The translations under genes were made by a program, and so were the position numbers. The notes under the pieces were generated by a model that saw nothing but the letters and a program-made list of their open reading frames with translations, had not been told where the DNA came from and did no database searches. From Planctomycetaceae bacterium (GTDB lineage Bacteria; Planctomycetota; Planctomycetia; Planctomycetales; Planctomycetaceae): 46,227 bases of DNA. The stretch covers positions 1-46,227 of the forward strand of contig JABURQ010000060.1 of assembly GCA_014762625.1 (NCBI GenBank), written 5' to 3'. Below are positions 15,743-24,996 of the stretch, one piece after another. Every line of letters starts with the position of its first letter. The stretch's first letter is position 1.

Positions 15743-17284
15743 ATGAACGGCAATGAACTTCTGAGAATTGTTGACGCCATTCATCGCGATAAAAGTATCG
15801 ATAAAGATACGGTTTTCGAAGGGATCGAACAGGCGATCCTGTCGGCTGCGCGAAAACACTTCGGCGAAGAGGAAGAAGTTGTTGTCGATATCGATCGCGA
15901 ATCGGGAGAACCGACCGTCACCTGTGACGGGGAAGTCCTCGACGCTGATGTGCTCGGCGATCTGCTCGGTCGCGTTTCGGCACAAACCGCCAAGCAGGTA
16001 ATGATCCAACGGATTCGCGAAGCGGAGCGAGATCAGTTATTTGATGAATACACGGAATTACAATCACAATTAATGACGGGCGCGGTCACGCGTCTCGATC
16101 ACGGTTCGGCGACCGTCAACCTTGGTAAAGTCGAAGCGATTCTTCCTCGCAGCGAACAGATTCCCGGTGAATCACATCGCGTGGGAGAACGCGTTCGCGC
16201 CATTATCCTGGAAGTTCGCAAGGTGGGGCCGCGGGTGCGAGTCGTTTTGTCTCGCAAACACCCGGATATGGTTCGCCGGTTATTCGAAATCGAAATTCCG
16301 GAAATCAGTGAGCGGATCATCGAAATCCGGTCGCTTGCTCGTGAAGCCGGTTATCGATCCAAAGTCGCCGTCAGCTGTTTCGATACCAAAGTAGACGCCG
16401 TCGGCGCGTGTGTGGGAGTTCGCGGAGCCCGGATCCGAAACATCGTCGATGAACTGGCGGGCGAGCGTATTGATATCGTCCGTTGGAACGATTCGTTGCA
16501 GGTTCTTGTTCCCAACGCTTTGCAGCCGGCGGAAGTGGAGGATGTGATCCTCTGCCCGATGCTCGGGAAAGTGATCGTTCTTGTCCGCGACGACCAGCTT
16601 TCGCTGGCGATCGGCAAGAAAGGGCAGAACGTCCGACTGGCCTCCAAGCTTGTAGGCTGGGACATTAATGTAATGACTCAGGATAAGCTGGACGATCTCC
16701 TGGACACCGCGGTCACGGCCTTCTGCCAGGTTCCGCATGTTACCGAGGATCTCGCGGAGAATCTGGTCGCTCAGGGGTTCTTCAGTTTCGACGACCTGTC
16801 CGTCATTGAACCGGATCAGCTCGAGGAAATCAGCGGTCTGAGCACCGAACAATGTGCCGAAATCGTTGATTACGCCGACGAAGAATCACTCAAAGCGGAA
16901 CAGGAAGAACTTCGCGAAGCGGAAGAACGCAAGCTGGCTCGCGAGATGGGCCGCATGGAAGCCGATACCGGAGAAGAAGAAGCCAAATCTGAGACCAAGG
17001 AATCTCCGGCTCCAACGGACGAAACGGATTCAGAAGAAGCAGCTTCCGGCGCAAAGGAATCGGAAGAGACCACCGAAGCAACAGACGAGTCCGCTGAGGC
17101 GGAATCCTCTGAAGCCGATGGAGCAGAGGAAGCCGCTGAAGCCAGCGAAACTGAAGAAGCCGCCGAAAAAACAGACGCAGAAGAATCCGCGTCCAGCGAG
17201 CCGGACTCAGAACCGGAGCCGGTTGCGGAAGTGACGACAGACGAAACAGGAGCCGACGAAGAGAAACCAGCCGCCCAAGAATAA
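15743..17284 (+). CDS. nusA: Transcription termination/antitermination protein NusA
   Basis: A 513-residue NusA that binds RNA polymerase and nascent RNA to control pausing, termination and antitermination. Domains in order: N-terminal RNA polymerase-binding domain (about 1-110, [19 protein letters not shown]), S1 domain (about 112-180, [19 protein letters not shown]), KH1 with GVRGARI, KH2 with [18 protein letters not shown], a helix-hairpin-helix segment (about 325-385), and an acidic, Glu/Ala/Ser-rich low-complexity tail from about 390 to the end. The ATG at 15743 gives the canonical N-terminus; a TTG extension to 15659 is rejected. It heads the nusA-infB-rbfA unit behind a promoter and an attenuator-like leader. 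Confidence 0.96.
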   Translation: MNGNELLRIVDAIHRDKSIDKDTVFEGIEQAILSAARKHFGEEEEVVVDIDRESGEPTVTCDGEVLDADVLGDLLGRVSAQTAKQVMIQRIREAERDQLFDEYTELQSQLMTGAVTRLDHGSATVNLGKVEAILPRSEQIPGESHRVGERVRAIILEVRKVGPRVRVVLSRKHPDMVRRLFEIEIPEISERIIEIRSLAREAGYRSKVAVSCFDTKVDAVGACVGVRGARIRNIVDELAGERIDIVRWNDSLQVLVPNALQPAEVEDVILCPMLGKVIVLVRDDQLSLAIGKKGQNVRLASKLVGWDINVMTQDKLDDLLDTAVTAFCQVPHVTEDLAENLVAQGFFSFDDLSVIEPDQLEEISGLSTEQCAEIVDYADEESLKAEQEELREAEERKLAREMGRMEADTGEEEAKSETKESPAPTDETDSEEAASGAKESEETTEATDESAEAESSEADGAEEAAEASETEEAAEKTDAEESASSEPDSEPEPVAEVTTDETGADEEKPAAQE

Positions 17285-17329
17285 TCCGAAGCCATCCGTA
17301 GCCGATCAGCGGTTTTCGATGACTTCATG

Positions 17330-17346
17330 AGGAGAGGAATCTTTTG
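17330..17346 (+). promoter_or_regulatory. Strong ribosome binding site fixing a TTG start for infB
   Basis: AGGAGAGG at 17330-17337 lies 6 bases before the TTG at 17344. No ATG gives the conserved IF-2 N-terminus (KVRVFALAKELGL), so this site decides an unusual TTG start. Confidence 0.85.
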
Positions 17347-18219
17347 AAAGTCAGAGTATTTGCACTAGCCAAAGAACTGGGACTCGACAGCAAGGACTTG
17401 ATCCAACACTGTAATGACCTGGGAATTCAGGTCAAAAGTTCAGCCTTGGCCAGCATCACCCCCGAAGAACGTGACAAGGTCGTCGCCTATGTGGAGAACC
17501 AACAGGCGTCGGGGGGTGGAGAATCCGCGCAACCCGAGGCGGAAATCGCCCCGGTTCGAGACGAATCGGCCTCCGAAAAGAAAGTGGGGAAGGTTCGAAA
17601 GCTGAAACCTCGCACCGCCAAAGCGCGGGGTGCTTCCAAGCCGGTCACTGAAGAGACGGGCGAAATTGCCACCGCCACCGAAGAGCCGGAAGAAGAAACG
17701 CCCGGCGATGAAGTCGCCGCGGAAGCGGAGAAGCCGGAAGATTCCGACTCGAATGACGATTCTGGTGAGGATCAACAGCAAACAGAAACCAAAGAAAAAG
17801 AAGAAGACGACAAATCAGAGAAGAAGAAAAGTGATTCCCCGATCAAGCCGATATCGCGTGATGATTACAAACCACGCGGCAGCGCGATGTCTCGCATGCG
17901 GGAGATGAAGCCGATCGGTAGCGGAGTCACCGACCGGGATGAGGAAGAAGAAAAACCGAAGCCGAAACCCAAGCCGAAGCCGAAACCCCAGCAGCCGACC
18001 GTCGCGGCGGCACCGGACCTGAAACTTCCGAAACAGAAAAAGAAAAAAGAGGAAGGGGCTCCCAAACCGGAAATTCGTCTGAACTCCGATATGCTGGAGC
18101 AACAAGCGTCCCCGCTGGGCGAGCAAATCCGGAAAAACGCGGAACGCAAGCTCTCCAAAGGCGACAAAGGACGGGATGAAGAGGAAAGCGGCGGTCGGCG
18201 AGGTCGGAGCCTGATGTAG
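17344..18219 (+). CDS. infB: Translation initiation factor IF-2, N-terminal part (ends at in-frame TAG)
   Basis: The first 291 residues of IF-2. It begins at a TTG with a strong ribosome site and opens with the IF2_N subdomain (MKVRVFALAKELGLDSKDLI, residues 1-52). A long charged linker follows, rich in Glu, Lys and Pro, including a run of KPKP repeats at about 206-216. The frame is stopped by TAG at 18217-18219; the next codons in the same frame continue a typical Arg/Lys-rich IF-2 linker and then the rest of the protein, so this is one gene with a nonsense codon, not two unrelated genes. On its own this part lacks the GTPase and cannot act as IF-2. It follows nusA by about 60 bp. Confidence 0.9.
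   Translation: MKVRVFALAKELGLDSKDLIQHCNDLGIQVKSSALASITPEERDKVVAYVENQQASGGGESAQPEAEIAPVRDESASEKKVGKVRKLKPRTAKARGASKPVTEETGEIATATEEPEEETPGDEVAAEAEKPEDSDSNDDSGEDQQQTETKEKEEDDKSEKKKSDSPIKPISRDDYKPRGSAMSRMREMKPIGSGVTDRDEEEEKPKPKPKPKPKPQQPTVAAAPDLKLPKQKKKKEEGAPKPEIRLNSDMLEQQASPLGEQIRKNAERKLSKGDKGRDEEESGGRRGRSLM
18217..18219 (+). other. infB: In-frame amber codon interrupting infB (codon 292)
   Basis: The frame reads Ser-Leu-Met-TAG-Glu-Arg-Arg-Arg-Arg-Asn-Lys. Both flanks are in the same reading frame, with no insertion or deletion needed. A single C-to-T change (CAG to TAG) would explain it, as would a base-call or assembly error. TAG also terminates the 3' end of infB and several other genes here, so general recoding of TAG is unlikely. 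Confidence 0.95.
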
Positions 18220-20145
18220 GAACGCCGACGCAATAAGAAGAAACTGGCGGAGAAGGAAGATGACGGCGGTCGGCAGCGATCGCGTCCGATGCGTCGTTCT
18301 CGACGACGCGGAAAATCCCAGCCGGTACAATTGAAAACCGAAGCCACGATCGAAATGCCGATCACGCTCCGCGGGCTCTCCGAAGCCCTCGGACGTCCCG
18401 CTCGTGATTTGATGCGAACACTGATGCAGGATGGCGAGATGGTCACGATCAACGAAATGGTCGATGAAGAGACCGCGTTGATGCTCGCTATGGAACACGG
18501 CGTCGATCTGACGATCAAAGAACAGAAAGATGTCGAAGAGGAACTCGAAGAGCTCTTTAACAAAGAGTATCCCGAGGAAGAGTTACGGGAACGGCCTCCG
18601 ATTGTGACCGTTCTGGGGCACGTCGACCACGGGAAAACCACGTTGGTCGATAAGATTCGCTCCGCGAACGTCGCGGCTGGTGAAGCGGGCGGGATCACCC
18701 AACACATTTCGTCCTATCAGGTCGATTACAACGACAAAAAGGTGACCTTCGTCGATACCCCCGGTCACGCCGCGTTTGGAGAAATGCGTGCCCGCGGTGC
18801 GAATGTGACCGATATCATCGTCCTCGTGGTGGCGGCTGATGACGGCGTCATGCCACAGACAGTCGAATGCATCAGCCACGCACGAAACGCCGACGTCCCG
18901 ATTATCGTTGCCATGAACAAAATGGACTTGCCGGACGTCAACGAACAAAAAGTGCTGCAGGAACTGGCTCAGCATGAGATCATCCCTTCCGAGTGGGGAG
19001 GCGACATCGAAGTCGTCCGTACATCTGGAGAGACCGGCGAGGGAGTTGACGACCTGCTGGAAACGATTCTGCTGACAGCGGATCTTCACGAATACAAAGG
19101 CAATTACGATCGTGACGCGATCGGCGTCTGTTTGGAGGCTTTCCGAGATGAAGGTCGCGGACCGGTCGCTTGGATGGTGGTCAAGGACGGAACGTTGCGG
19201 ATCGGCGATAACGTGCTGTGCGGGGGGGCGTTCGGTCGCATCCGCGCCATCTACAACGATAAAGGGGAAGAAATCCAGGAAGCGCCTCCGTCGTTACCGG
19301 TGAAAGTTTCAGGACTCGACTCCGTTCCCGGAGCTGGCGATAAATTCTTCGTTGTGGAAGACATTGAGAGAGCGCGAGAAATCGCTGACGAAAGACAACA
19401 CCACGATCGCACCAAGGTACTTTCTCGAATCAAAGTTCCCGCCGGACTGGAAGATATTCTGGGGGCGATCCGGGAAGGGAAAGTTCAGGACCTGTCGCTG
19501 ATTGTCAAAGCCGATACTCCGGGCTCGCTGGAAGCGATTCGCAGCGAGGTCATGAAGTTCGAACACCCGGAAGTCCGCGTGAACGTCATTCACGAAGGGG
19601 TCGGGGGAGTGAACGAGAGCGATATCTACCTGGCCGCGGCGGGGAATGCGATTATCATCGCGTTCCACGTGATCGCGGAAGATCGAGCAGCAGCCCTCGC
19701 CGATCAGGAAGGTGTCGAAATTCGTCGCTACCAAATCATCTACGAATTGATCCAGGACATCAAAGACGCTTTGGAAGGAATGTTATCTCCCGAACGCGTG
19801 GAAATTGCTGCTGGCCGGGCGTTGGTGCTGAAGACTTTCAGCGTCAGTCGATCCGGTACGATTGCGGGATGTCGGGTCCTCAACGGAAATATCGGACGCG
19901 ATTGTCACGTTCACGTGATTCGCGATCAAACCATTATCAACGACTACCCAATCGCTTCACTGCGGCGTGAAAAAGACGATGTCAAAGAAGTCCGAGAGGG
20001 AATGGAATGCGGTATTCGCCTCGACGGATTTAATGATGTGAAAGAAGGGGACCTTCTGGAAGCCTTCCGCATCGAAGAGAAGAAACGGAGTCTCGACGAT
20101 GTTCCGGCCAAATCGGAATCGGACGAGACCCCGGACGAAGAATAG
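18220..20145 (+). CDS. infB: Translation initiation factor IF-2, GTPase and C-terminal part
   Basis: The remainder of IF-2 in the same frame; counted from the TTG it spans codons 293-933. Visible parts are a second IF2_N-like subdomain ([20 protein letters not shown], about codons 337-395), then the G domain with GHVDHGKTT (425-433), DTPGH (from 471) and NKMD (525-528), and the beta-barrel and C-terminal domains ending in [16 protein letters not shown]. All parts needed for GTP binding, ribosome joining and fMet-tRNA binding are present. If it is made separately, the first in-frame ATG is at 18289, with ATG at 18355 and 18412 as others; none has a clear ribosome site. Shorter IF-2 isoforms from internal starts are known in E. 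coli. The 3' stop is TAG; rbfA follows after about 90 bp. Confidence 0.9.
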   Translation, partial: ERRRNKKKLAEKEDDGGRQRSRPMRRSRRRGKSQPVQLKTEATIEMPITLRGLSEALGRPARDLMRTLMQDGEMVTINEMVDEETALMLAMEHGVDLTIKEQKDVEEELEELFNKEYPEEELRERPPIVTVLGHVDHGKTTLVDKIRSANVAAGEAGGITQHISSYQVDYNDKKVTFVDTPGHAAFGEMRARGANVTDIIVLVVAADDGVMPQTVECISHARNADVPIIVAMNKMDLPDVNEQKVLQELAQHEIIPSEWGGDIEVVRTSGETGEGVDDLLETILLTADLHEYKGNYDRDAIGVCLEAFRDEGRGPVAWMVVKDGTLRIGDNVLCGGAFGRIRAIYNDKGEEIQEAPPSLPVKVSGLDSVPGAGDKFFVVEDIERAREIADERQHHDRTKVLSRIKVPAGLEDILGAIREGKVQDLSLIVKADTPGSLEAIRSEVMKFEHPEVRVNVIHEGVGGVNESDIYLAAAGNAIIIAFHVIAEDRAAALADQEGVEIRRYQIIYELIQDIKDALEGMLSPERVEIAAGRALVLKTFSVSRSGTIAGCRVLNGNIGRDCHVHVIRDQTIINDYPIASLRREKDDVKEVREGMECGIRLDGFNDVKEGDLLEAFRIEEKKRSLDDVPAKSESDETPDEE

Positions 20146-20235
20146 ACGTCGGATGAAGTTCGTTCTGTACTGAGCGCGCTTCTTCCCGATCTAGATAGAC
20201 CTTCTGATAGTTTCCATTTCTGACGCAGTTCGAAC

Positions 20236-20655
20236 ATGACATCACGCAGAACACTTAAAGTTGCCGAAGCCCTTCGGGAAACCATCGCGACACAGATTCT
20301 GTTCGGGCTCAAAGACCCACGGGTCAAAAATGTGACCGTTCTCGGGGTCAAGGTGAGCGGCGATTTGCGAAACGCCAAAGTCTACGTCTCCGTCATGGGT
20401 GACGAAAAAACACAATCACTGACGATGCACGGTTTGAATTCAGCGAGGGGATTTCTGCAGTCCAAGATCGCGGATGAACTCAATCTTCGATATACCCCGA
20501 TACTGGAATTCGTCCTCGATGACGGCGTTAAGAAAAGTATTCGAGCCTCCGAGCTTCTTCGCGGTGTGATTCCCGAAAGCGATCAATCTGCAGAAGAATC
20601 CGTGGCGTCGGATGAAGAGACGACCGCCGCTCCTGAAGATTCTCCCGTCGAGTGA
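20236..20655 (+). CDS. rbfA: Ribosome-binding factor A
   Basis: A 139-residue KH-fold protein that binds the 30S subunit during late maturation of 16S rRNA. Family blocks are [19 protein letters not shown] at the N-terminus, [27 protein letters not shown] (about residues 27-53) and [20 protein letters not shown]. After about residue 115 there is an acidic tail rich in Glu, Ser and Ala that is not part of the core fold. It follows infB in the order usual for bacteria; truB and rpsO, often next, are not here. Confidence 0.95.
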   Translation: MTSRRTLKVAEALRETIATQILFGLKDPRVKNVTVLGVKVSGDLRNAKVYVSVMGDEKTQSLTMHGLNSARGFLQSKIADELNLRYTPILEFVLDDGVKKSIRASELLRGVIPESDQSAEESVASDEETTAAPEDSPVE

Positions 20656-20714
20656 GGCCGGAAGAAACCCGATAGAAAATCCAGCGGACGGACAACCGCG
20701 ATGAAAGGAACACG

Positions 20715-21635
20715 ATGGCGACAGCGAGTTCAATCAAAGCTTCCGAGAAACAGGCAATCTGCAAAAAGCTGACAACCGCGCTCAAAAAGCGATACAGCAG
20801 CTCGGTTCCGAAAGTTGATTTACCTGTGATGGAAAGTCTCGTTTTCGCTGCCTGCCTGGAAAACGAATCTTACGAGCGAGCCCAGGAATACTATGATCAC
20901 CTGCTCGAAGTTTTTCACGACTGGAACGAAGTCCGCGTGAGTTCGATCACCGAACTGGAAGCAGCGTTTGAAGGGATGGAGGATCCGGATTGGCGGGCGT
21001 TGCGCGTCCGGTCGATTTTGCAGTACGTCTTCGAAAAGAACTACGTCTTCGAATTCGAGGGAGTTCGAAAAAAGACACAGGATCTTGCTGCCCGGCATTT
21101 GGGAAAAATTCCGCATCAATCACCTTTTATTGTGAATTGGGTGATGCAGAATGCGCTCGATTCTCATCTGGTTCCTCTGGACGACTTCATGCGAGACACC
21201 GCCGTGGCTCTCGGGTTGCTGGAACGGAAAGAGACCGCCGCTGATGGTGCGGAGTCGCTGAAAGCCGCTCTGCGGAAGGCCGATGCTCCGCTCTTCGCTT
21301 ATCTGCTGAAGAGTTTGTCCATCGAACCGAAGATTCGGGAAGTCGTCCTGAACGAACTCGACTTCACAGACGAAGAATTCGACCCGACCGAAGCCGCCAA
21401 GCGACTGGAGGAGATCATCTCCGCCGCGAAATCCGGTAAGAGAAAAAAGAAGAAACCGGTCCGGAAGAAAAAAGCCGCGAGCGAATCAGACAGCTCCCAA
21501 AAAACCGCGAAGAAAAAATCCAGTTCCTCCTCCAGCAAAGCCACGAAAAAGTCACCCGCCAAAAAGAAAACCAAAGCCACCCCCAAGAAAAAAACAACGA
21601 AAAAATCCACCAAAACTACCGCACGGAAGAAATGA
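20715..21635 (+). CDS. Endonuclease III-fold protein with a lysine-rich, histone-H1-like tail
   Basis: 306 residues. Residues about 35-235 match the helical fold of endonuclease III-type DNA glycosylases (LPVMESLVFAACLE, NEVRVSSITELE, ALGLLE). Lined up without gaps against the helix-hairpin-helix region I recall for E. coli Nth, Asp156 sits at the catalytic Asp position, but the nucleophilic Lys is Phe138 and the hairpin glycines are lost (PHQSPF). The four-cysteine iron-sulfur loop is absent. Residues 240-306 are a Lys/Ser/Thr/Ala/Pro tail with KKK and PKKK repeats, like bacterial histone-H1-type tails. It should bind DNA strongly; glycosylase/lyase activity is doubtful. It follows rbfA by 60 bp, probably in the same operon. 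The fold call is from memory of the family, not from an alignment tool. Confidence 0.7.
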   Translation: MATASSIKASEKQAICKKLTTALKKRYSSSVPKVDLPVMESLVFAACLENESYERAQEYYDHLLEVFHDWNEVRVSSITELEAAFEGMEDPDWRALRVRSILQYVFEKNYVFEFEGVRKKTQDLAARHLGKIPHQSPFIVNWVMQNALDSHLVPLDDFMRDTAVALGLLERKETAADGAESLKAALRKADAPLFAYLLKSLSIEPKIREVVLNELDFTDEEFDPTEAAKRLEEIISAAKSGKRKKKKPVRKKKAASESDSSQKTAKKKSSSSSSKATKKSPAKKKTKATPKKKTTKKSTKTTARKK

Positions 21636-21791
21636 GCGGTCAGGCAATCTCCCGAGAGAGCTTGACAAGAATTCCCATCTTCCGCGAGACTTTCCTTATT
21701 CCGACGATCTAGTTCTTGCGACTCTGGAACAGACACGCCGAGGGAGAGGTGTTATTTCGGAGACCGATGACCTCAGGATGGAGCGATCCGC

Positions 21792-24098
21792 ATGATTTCG
21801 TTGCAGTCGATATACCGGTTTTTTCTCGTGATCGTTCTCACGAGTTCCGCCTTCACGCCGTGCCTCTCCGCGGAACCTCCCGAACCGCCGCCCCTGCCGC
21901 AAACTCTCGATGGCGAGATTCCTGAGAACCTGCTTCCGTTCGAGCCGCTCAAGGCCCAAACGCCGGAAGAGATGAAAAAAGTAGAGGCGGCCGCTCACTT
22001 CATGAACGGCGTTGTGCAGGAAAAACGGAAAAACTGGTCTGAGGCAATGCGGGAATACGCGAAGGCGATTCAAGCAGACCCGCAAGCCATCGAAGCTTAC
22101 AGAGCACTGATTCGACTGAATGTGGAATTCAAGCGACCAGAGACTGCCCAGGCGCTGCTGGTTCAAGCCTTGAAATACGCTCCGGAAGATGCGAATCTTC
22201 TGCAACTTCTCGGCTCGAACCTCCGCAGTCTCCAACAGTTCGAACAAGCGATTGCAGCGTTTGAAAAAGCCTTAGCGTTACCTGAAATTGAGGAAGGAAC
22301 TCAAAAACATACATTGCTGTTACTCGAACTTGCTCCGTTATATCGCGCCGCGAAGAAGTCGGAAAAAGCCGCCGAGTTGTACGCCAAAATATTCAAAATT
22401 TTCCAACAACCATCGAACTACGGATTGAATTATCGAGCCGTGCGACTGATTACCTCCGAGCAAGCTTTTTCCTACGACACGATCGGGCAGGTTTTCCTGG
22501 AGGCGGAGAACTACCCACTCGCACTCGAAGCCTTCAATCTTGCTTTGAAAAACCCGCGTCTCAAACAAGAGGAAATCCGCTATTTCAAAGCGCAGGTATT
22601 TCTGGCTCAAAACAAGCCGCAGCAGGCGCTCGACGAGCTCGAACCCTATATTGAGAAAAAACTTCAATCACAAGGACTCGGCCCGTATCAGTTGCTCATG
22701 AAAATCTATGCGGCACTCGATCGCGAAGAAGAGATTGAACCCCGTCTGGAGGAACTCCAGGAACAGGATAAAAACAACAACTTCCTGCTCTACGCATTGG
22801 CGGACTACTACCGACAGCAGAACAAGAACGCCAAGGCGATCGACCTATATCAGCAAGCGATCGGTCGCGGAGCGGACCCGGAAGGTTACCAGGGCCTGAT
22901 GGACGTGTATTACTCCGAAGGACGCGCTGCGGACTGGCTGGGAGCCCTGTCGGGCTTACTCGGTCTCGGTCGTGAGGTAGAGGGGATGGAAGACCTGTTC
23001 AAACAGGTCAGCGATGACGATGAGTTCATGAAAAAGTTGGTCGCTGCGGCTCATGAATTGAAAGCCGCCGACTCCCGTAAGTTCGGTTACCCCGAAGCCT
23101 ATATCATCGGTCGCCTGGCGGCGGCTTCGAAACGGACCGAATATGTCGTCGAGTTCTACAAACTGGCGATGGAATTCCGTCCCATCCAACGCCCGAAACT
23201 TACCGGAGAACTCACGCAATATCTCACGGAACAAGAGGAACACCTGCTGGCTGCCGACCTGCTCGAAGAAGCGATGAACGCTCCGGGGAATCCCCAACTC
23301 AAAGCCGCCTACCGACAATTGCTGGCACAAAGTTTGATGTCGATTTCTTATGACCAGGAACAAGCCGGAGAACGTGAGAAAGCCCTGGCCACGATTCAGC
23401 GCGCCCAGGAAGCGCTCCCGGACAATCCGCTATTGACTTATCGTCGCGGATGGCTCGAGTGGCGAAACGAGCACACCCAAACTGCTATCGATATCTTTCA
23501 GGGATTGATCGATAAAGTTGATTTCCGAACTCTCGATAACAATCCGCAACTCCAGAATTTGATCAAGCAGTGCCACTTCCTGCTCTCCGCGATTTACGTC
23601 GAAGAGGGAAATGTCGACAAAGGACAGAAGATTCTGGAAACTGTTTACGAACACGATCCGAACGACCCGTCTGTTTGCAACGATCTCGGTTACCTCTATG
23701 CCGACCAGAATATCAAACTGGATCAGGCGGAAAAAATGATTCGTCTGGCCGTCGAAGCCGAACCGGAGAACCACGCCTACCTCGATAGCATGGGTTGGGT
23801 TCTCTATCGCCAGGGAAAACTCGACGAGGCTGAGAAGTATCTGCTGAAAGCCGTCGAAGGTTCTGAAAAAGGGGATGCCACTTTGTGGGATCACCTGGGC
23901 GATGTGTACGATAAAATGGGGAATATCGCCAAAGCGAAAGAGTCTTGGGAAACTGCACTGAAACAGGCGGAAGCCGACGATCGTCCCGACCCGGACCTGA
24001 TGAACAAGATTCGGAAGAAACTCGGATTGCCGGTGAAGGATGAAGCCAAGACCACGGATGCCAAACCGATCCCCGCCCCCAAGCCCGCGACTGAATAA
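21792..24098 (+). CDS. Exported TPR-repeat protein (768 aa)
   Basis: A large TPR protein with a signal peptide (MISLQSIYRFFLVIVLTSSAFTPCLSA, cleavage near residue 27; a Cys at 24 lies close to the cleavage site). A Pro-rich stretch follows (EPPEPPPLPQ), then TPR-like repeats through most of the chain, for example WSEAMREYAKAIQADPQAIE at about residues 77-96 and a well-conserved C-terminal array from about 610 to 735 (DPNDPSVCNDLGYLYAD, YLDSMGWVLYRQGKLDEAEK). The C-terminal repeats resemble those of lipoprotein-type TPR proteins of envelope biogenesis. The end is Lys/Pro-rich. It stands alone between the nusA operon and yebC; no enzyme domain is seen. Confidence 0.85.
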   Translation: MISLQSIYRFFLVIVLTSSAFTPCLSAEPPEPPPLPQTLDGEIPENLLPFEPLKAQTPEEMKKVEAAAHFMNGVVQEKRKNWSEAMREYAKAIQADPQAIEAYRALIRLNVEFKRPETAQALLVQALKYAPEDANLLQLLGSNLRSLQQFEQAIAAFEKALALPEIEEGTQKHTLLLLELAPLYRAAKKSEKAAELYAKIFKIFQQPSNYGLNYRAVRLITSEQAFSYDTIGQVFLEAENYPLALEAFNLALKNPRLKQEEIRYFKAQVFLAQNKPQQALDELEPYIEKKLQSQGLGPYQLLMKIYAALDREEEIEPRLEELQEQDKNNNFLLYALADYYRQQNKNAKAIDLYQQAIGRGADPEGYQGLMDVYYSEGRAADWLGALSGLLGLGREVEGMEDLFKQVSDDDEFMKKLVAAAHELKAADSRKFGYPEAYIIGRLAAASKRTEYVVEFYKLAMEFRPIQRPKLTGELTQYLTEQEEHLLAADLLEEAMNAPGNPQLKAAYRQLLAQSLMSISYDQEQAGEREKALATIQRAQEALPDNPLLTYRRGWLEWRNEHTQTAIDIFQGLIDKVDFRTLDNNPQLQNLIKQCHFLLSAIYVEEGNVDKGQKILETVYEHDPNDPSVCNDLGYLYADQNIKLDQAEKMIRLAVEAEPENHAYLDSMGWVLYRQGKLDEAEKYLLKAVEGSEKGDATLWDHLGDVYDKMGNIAKAKESWETALKQAEADDRPDPDLMNKIRKKLGLPVKDEAKTTDAKPIPAPKPATE

Positions 24099-24156
24099 TT
24101 CTCCGGGTTTGACGACAACATCCTGACTGACAAATCTGAGATTACGGGAGTGCCCT

Positions 24157-24912
24157 ATGGCCGGCCATTCACACTGGGCCAACATTGCTCATAAAAAAGG
24201 GCGTAACGACGCCAAACGAGGGAAACTGTTCGGCAAACTGAGCCGGGCCATCATCGTCGCTGCACAGAACGGCGGTGGCGATCCGGCGATGAACCTTCCG
24301 CTACGGTATGCCATCGATAAAGCTCGAAAAGCGAGTATGCCGAACGACAACATCGATCGGGCCATCAAAAAAGGGTGCGGCGAGTCGGACGGAGAACAGT
24401 ATGTATCGCTGGTTTATGAAGGTTACGGTCCCGAAGGGGTCGCTATCCTCTGCGAAGCTCTCACTGAAAACCGCAATAGAACCGGCGGCGATGTTCGTAA
24501 TCTGTTCGAGAAACATGGCGGCAATCTCGGCACGACCGGTTGCGTCTCCTACATGTTCCAGCGAAAAGGGCTGTTCGCGATTGCTCCCGGCAACACGACC
24601 GAAGAACAAATATTCGATCTTGCGCTGGAAAACGGAGCGGAAGACGTCAAGGAAATCGAAGGCGGTTTTCAGATCACCTGCGATCCCGACGACTTCGATC
24701 AATTGAATACCGCACTCGAAGAAGCCGGCATCGAAACCGAAATCTCCGAAGTGACTCAAATCGCCGACACGGAAGTGGAACTCGATGAAGCCGCTGCGCG
24801 CAAAGTAACGAAACTGATCGACGCGTTGGAAGATAACGACGACGTGCAAAACGTCATCGGCAACTTCCGGATTCCTGATGACGTCCAGACTGTCCTCAAC
24901 GAAGACTCCTGA
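24157..24912 (+). CDS. yebC: YebC/PmpR (TACO1/DUF28) family protein
   Basis: A 251-residue protein with the family N-terminus MAGHSHWANIAHKKGRNDAKR and the block NDNIDRAIKKGCGE (about residues 64-77), followed by YEGYGPEGVAILCEALTENRNRT. The three-domain YebC fold has the usual length. Members act as DNA-binding regulators in some bacteria and as translation factors that ease polyproline-type stalling in others; which applies here cannot be read from sequence. It is 58 bp after the TPR gene and followed by the zinc-ribbon membrane protein gene. Confidence 0.95.
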   Translation: MAGHSHWANIAHKKGRNDAKRGKLFGKLSRAIIVAAQNGGGDPAMNLPLRYAIDKARKASMPNDNIDRAIKKGCGESDGEQYVSLVYEGYGPEGVAILCEALTENRNRTGGDVRNLFEKHGGNLGTTGCVSYMFQRKGLFAIAPGNTTEEQIFDLALENGAEDVKEIEGGFQITCDPDDFDQLNTALEEAGIETEISEVTQIADTEVELDEAAARKVTKLIDALEDNDDVQNVIGNFRIPDDVQTVLNEDS

Positions 24913-24996
24913 GAGCGAGCGGAGCAGGGGACTACCGTGAATCGATAACGTTTCACAGCACCGGCGGCTATTCCCCAATCAGGTAACAGACGCTCC

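Noticed and set aside
18217-18289. Programmed frameshift or TAG recoding (pyrrolysine-like) in infB
   Set aside because: Both halves are in the same frame, so no frameshift is needed. TAG terminates several genes here including infB itself, and no pyrrolysine genes or a clear recoding signal are visible.
17865-18707. Minus-strand open frame of 280 codons spanning the infB amber site
   Set aside because: Low-complexity Ser/Arg-rich translation, antisense to IF-2 coding sequence. It does not explain the stop codon.
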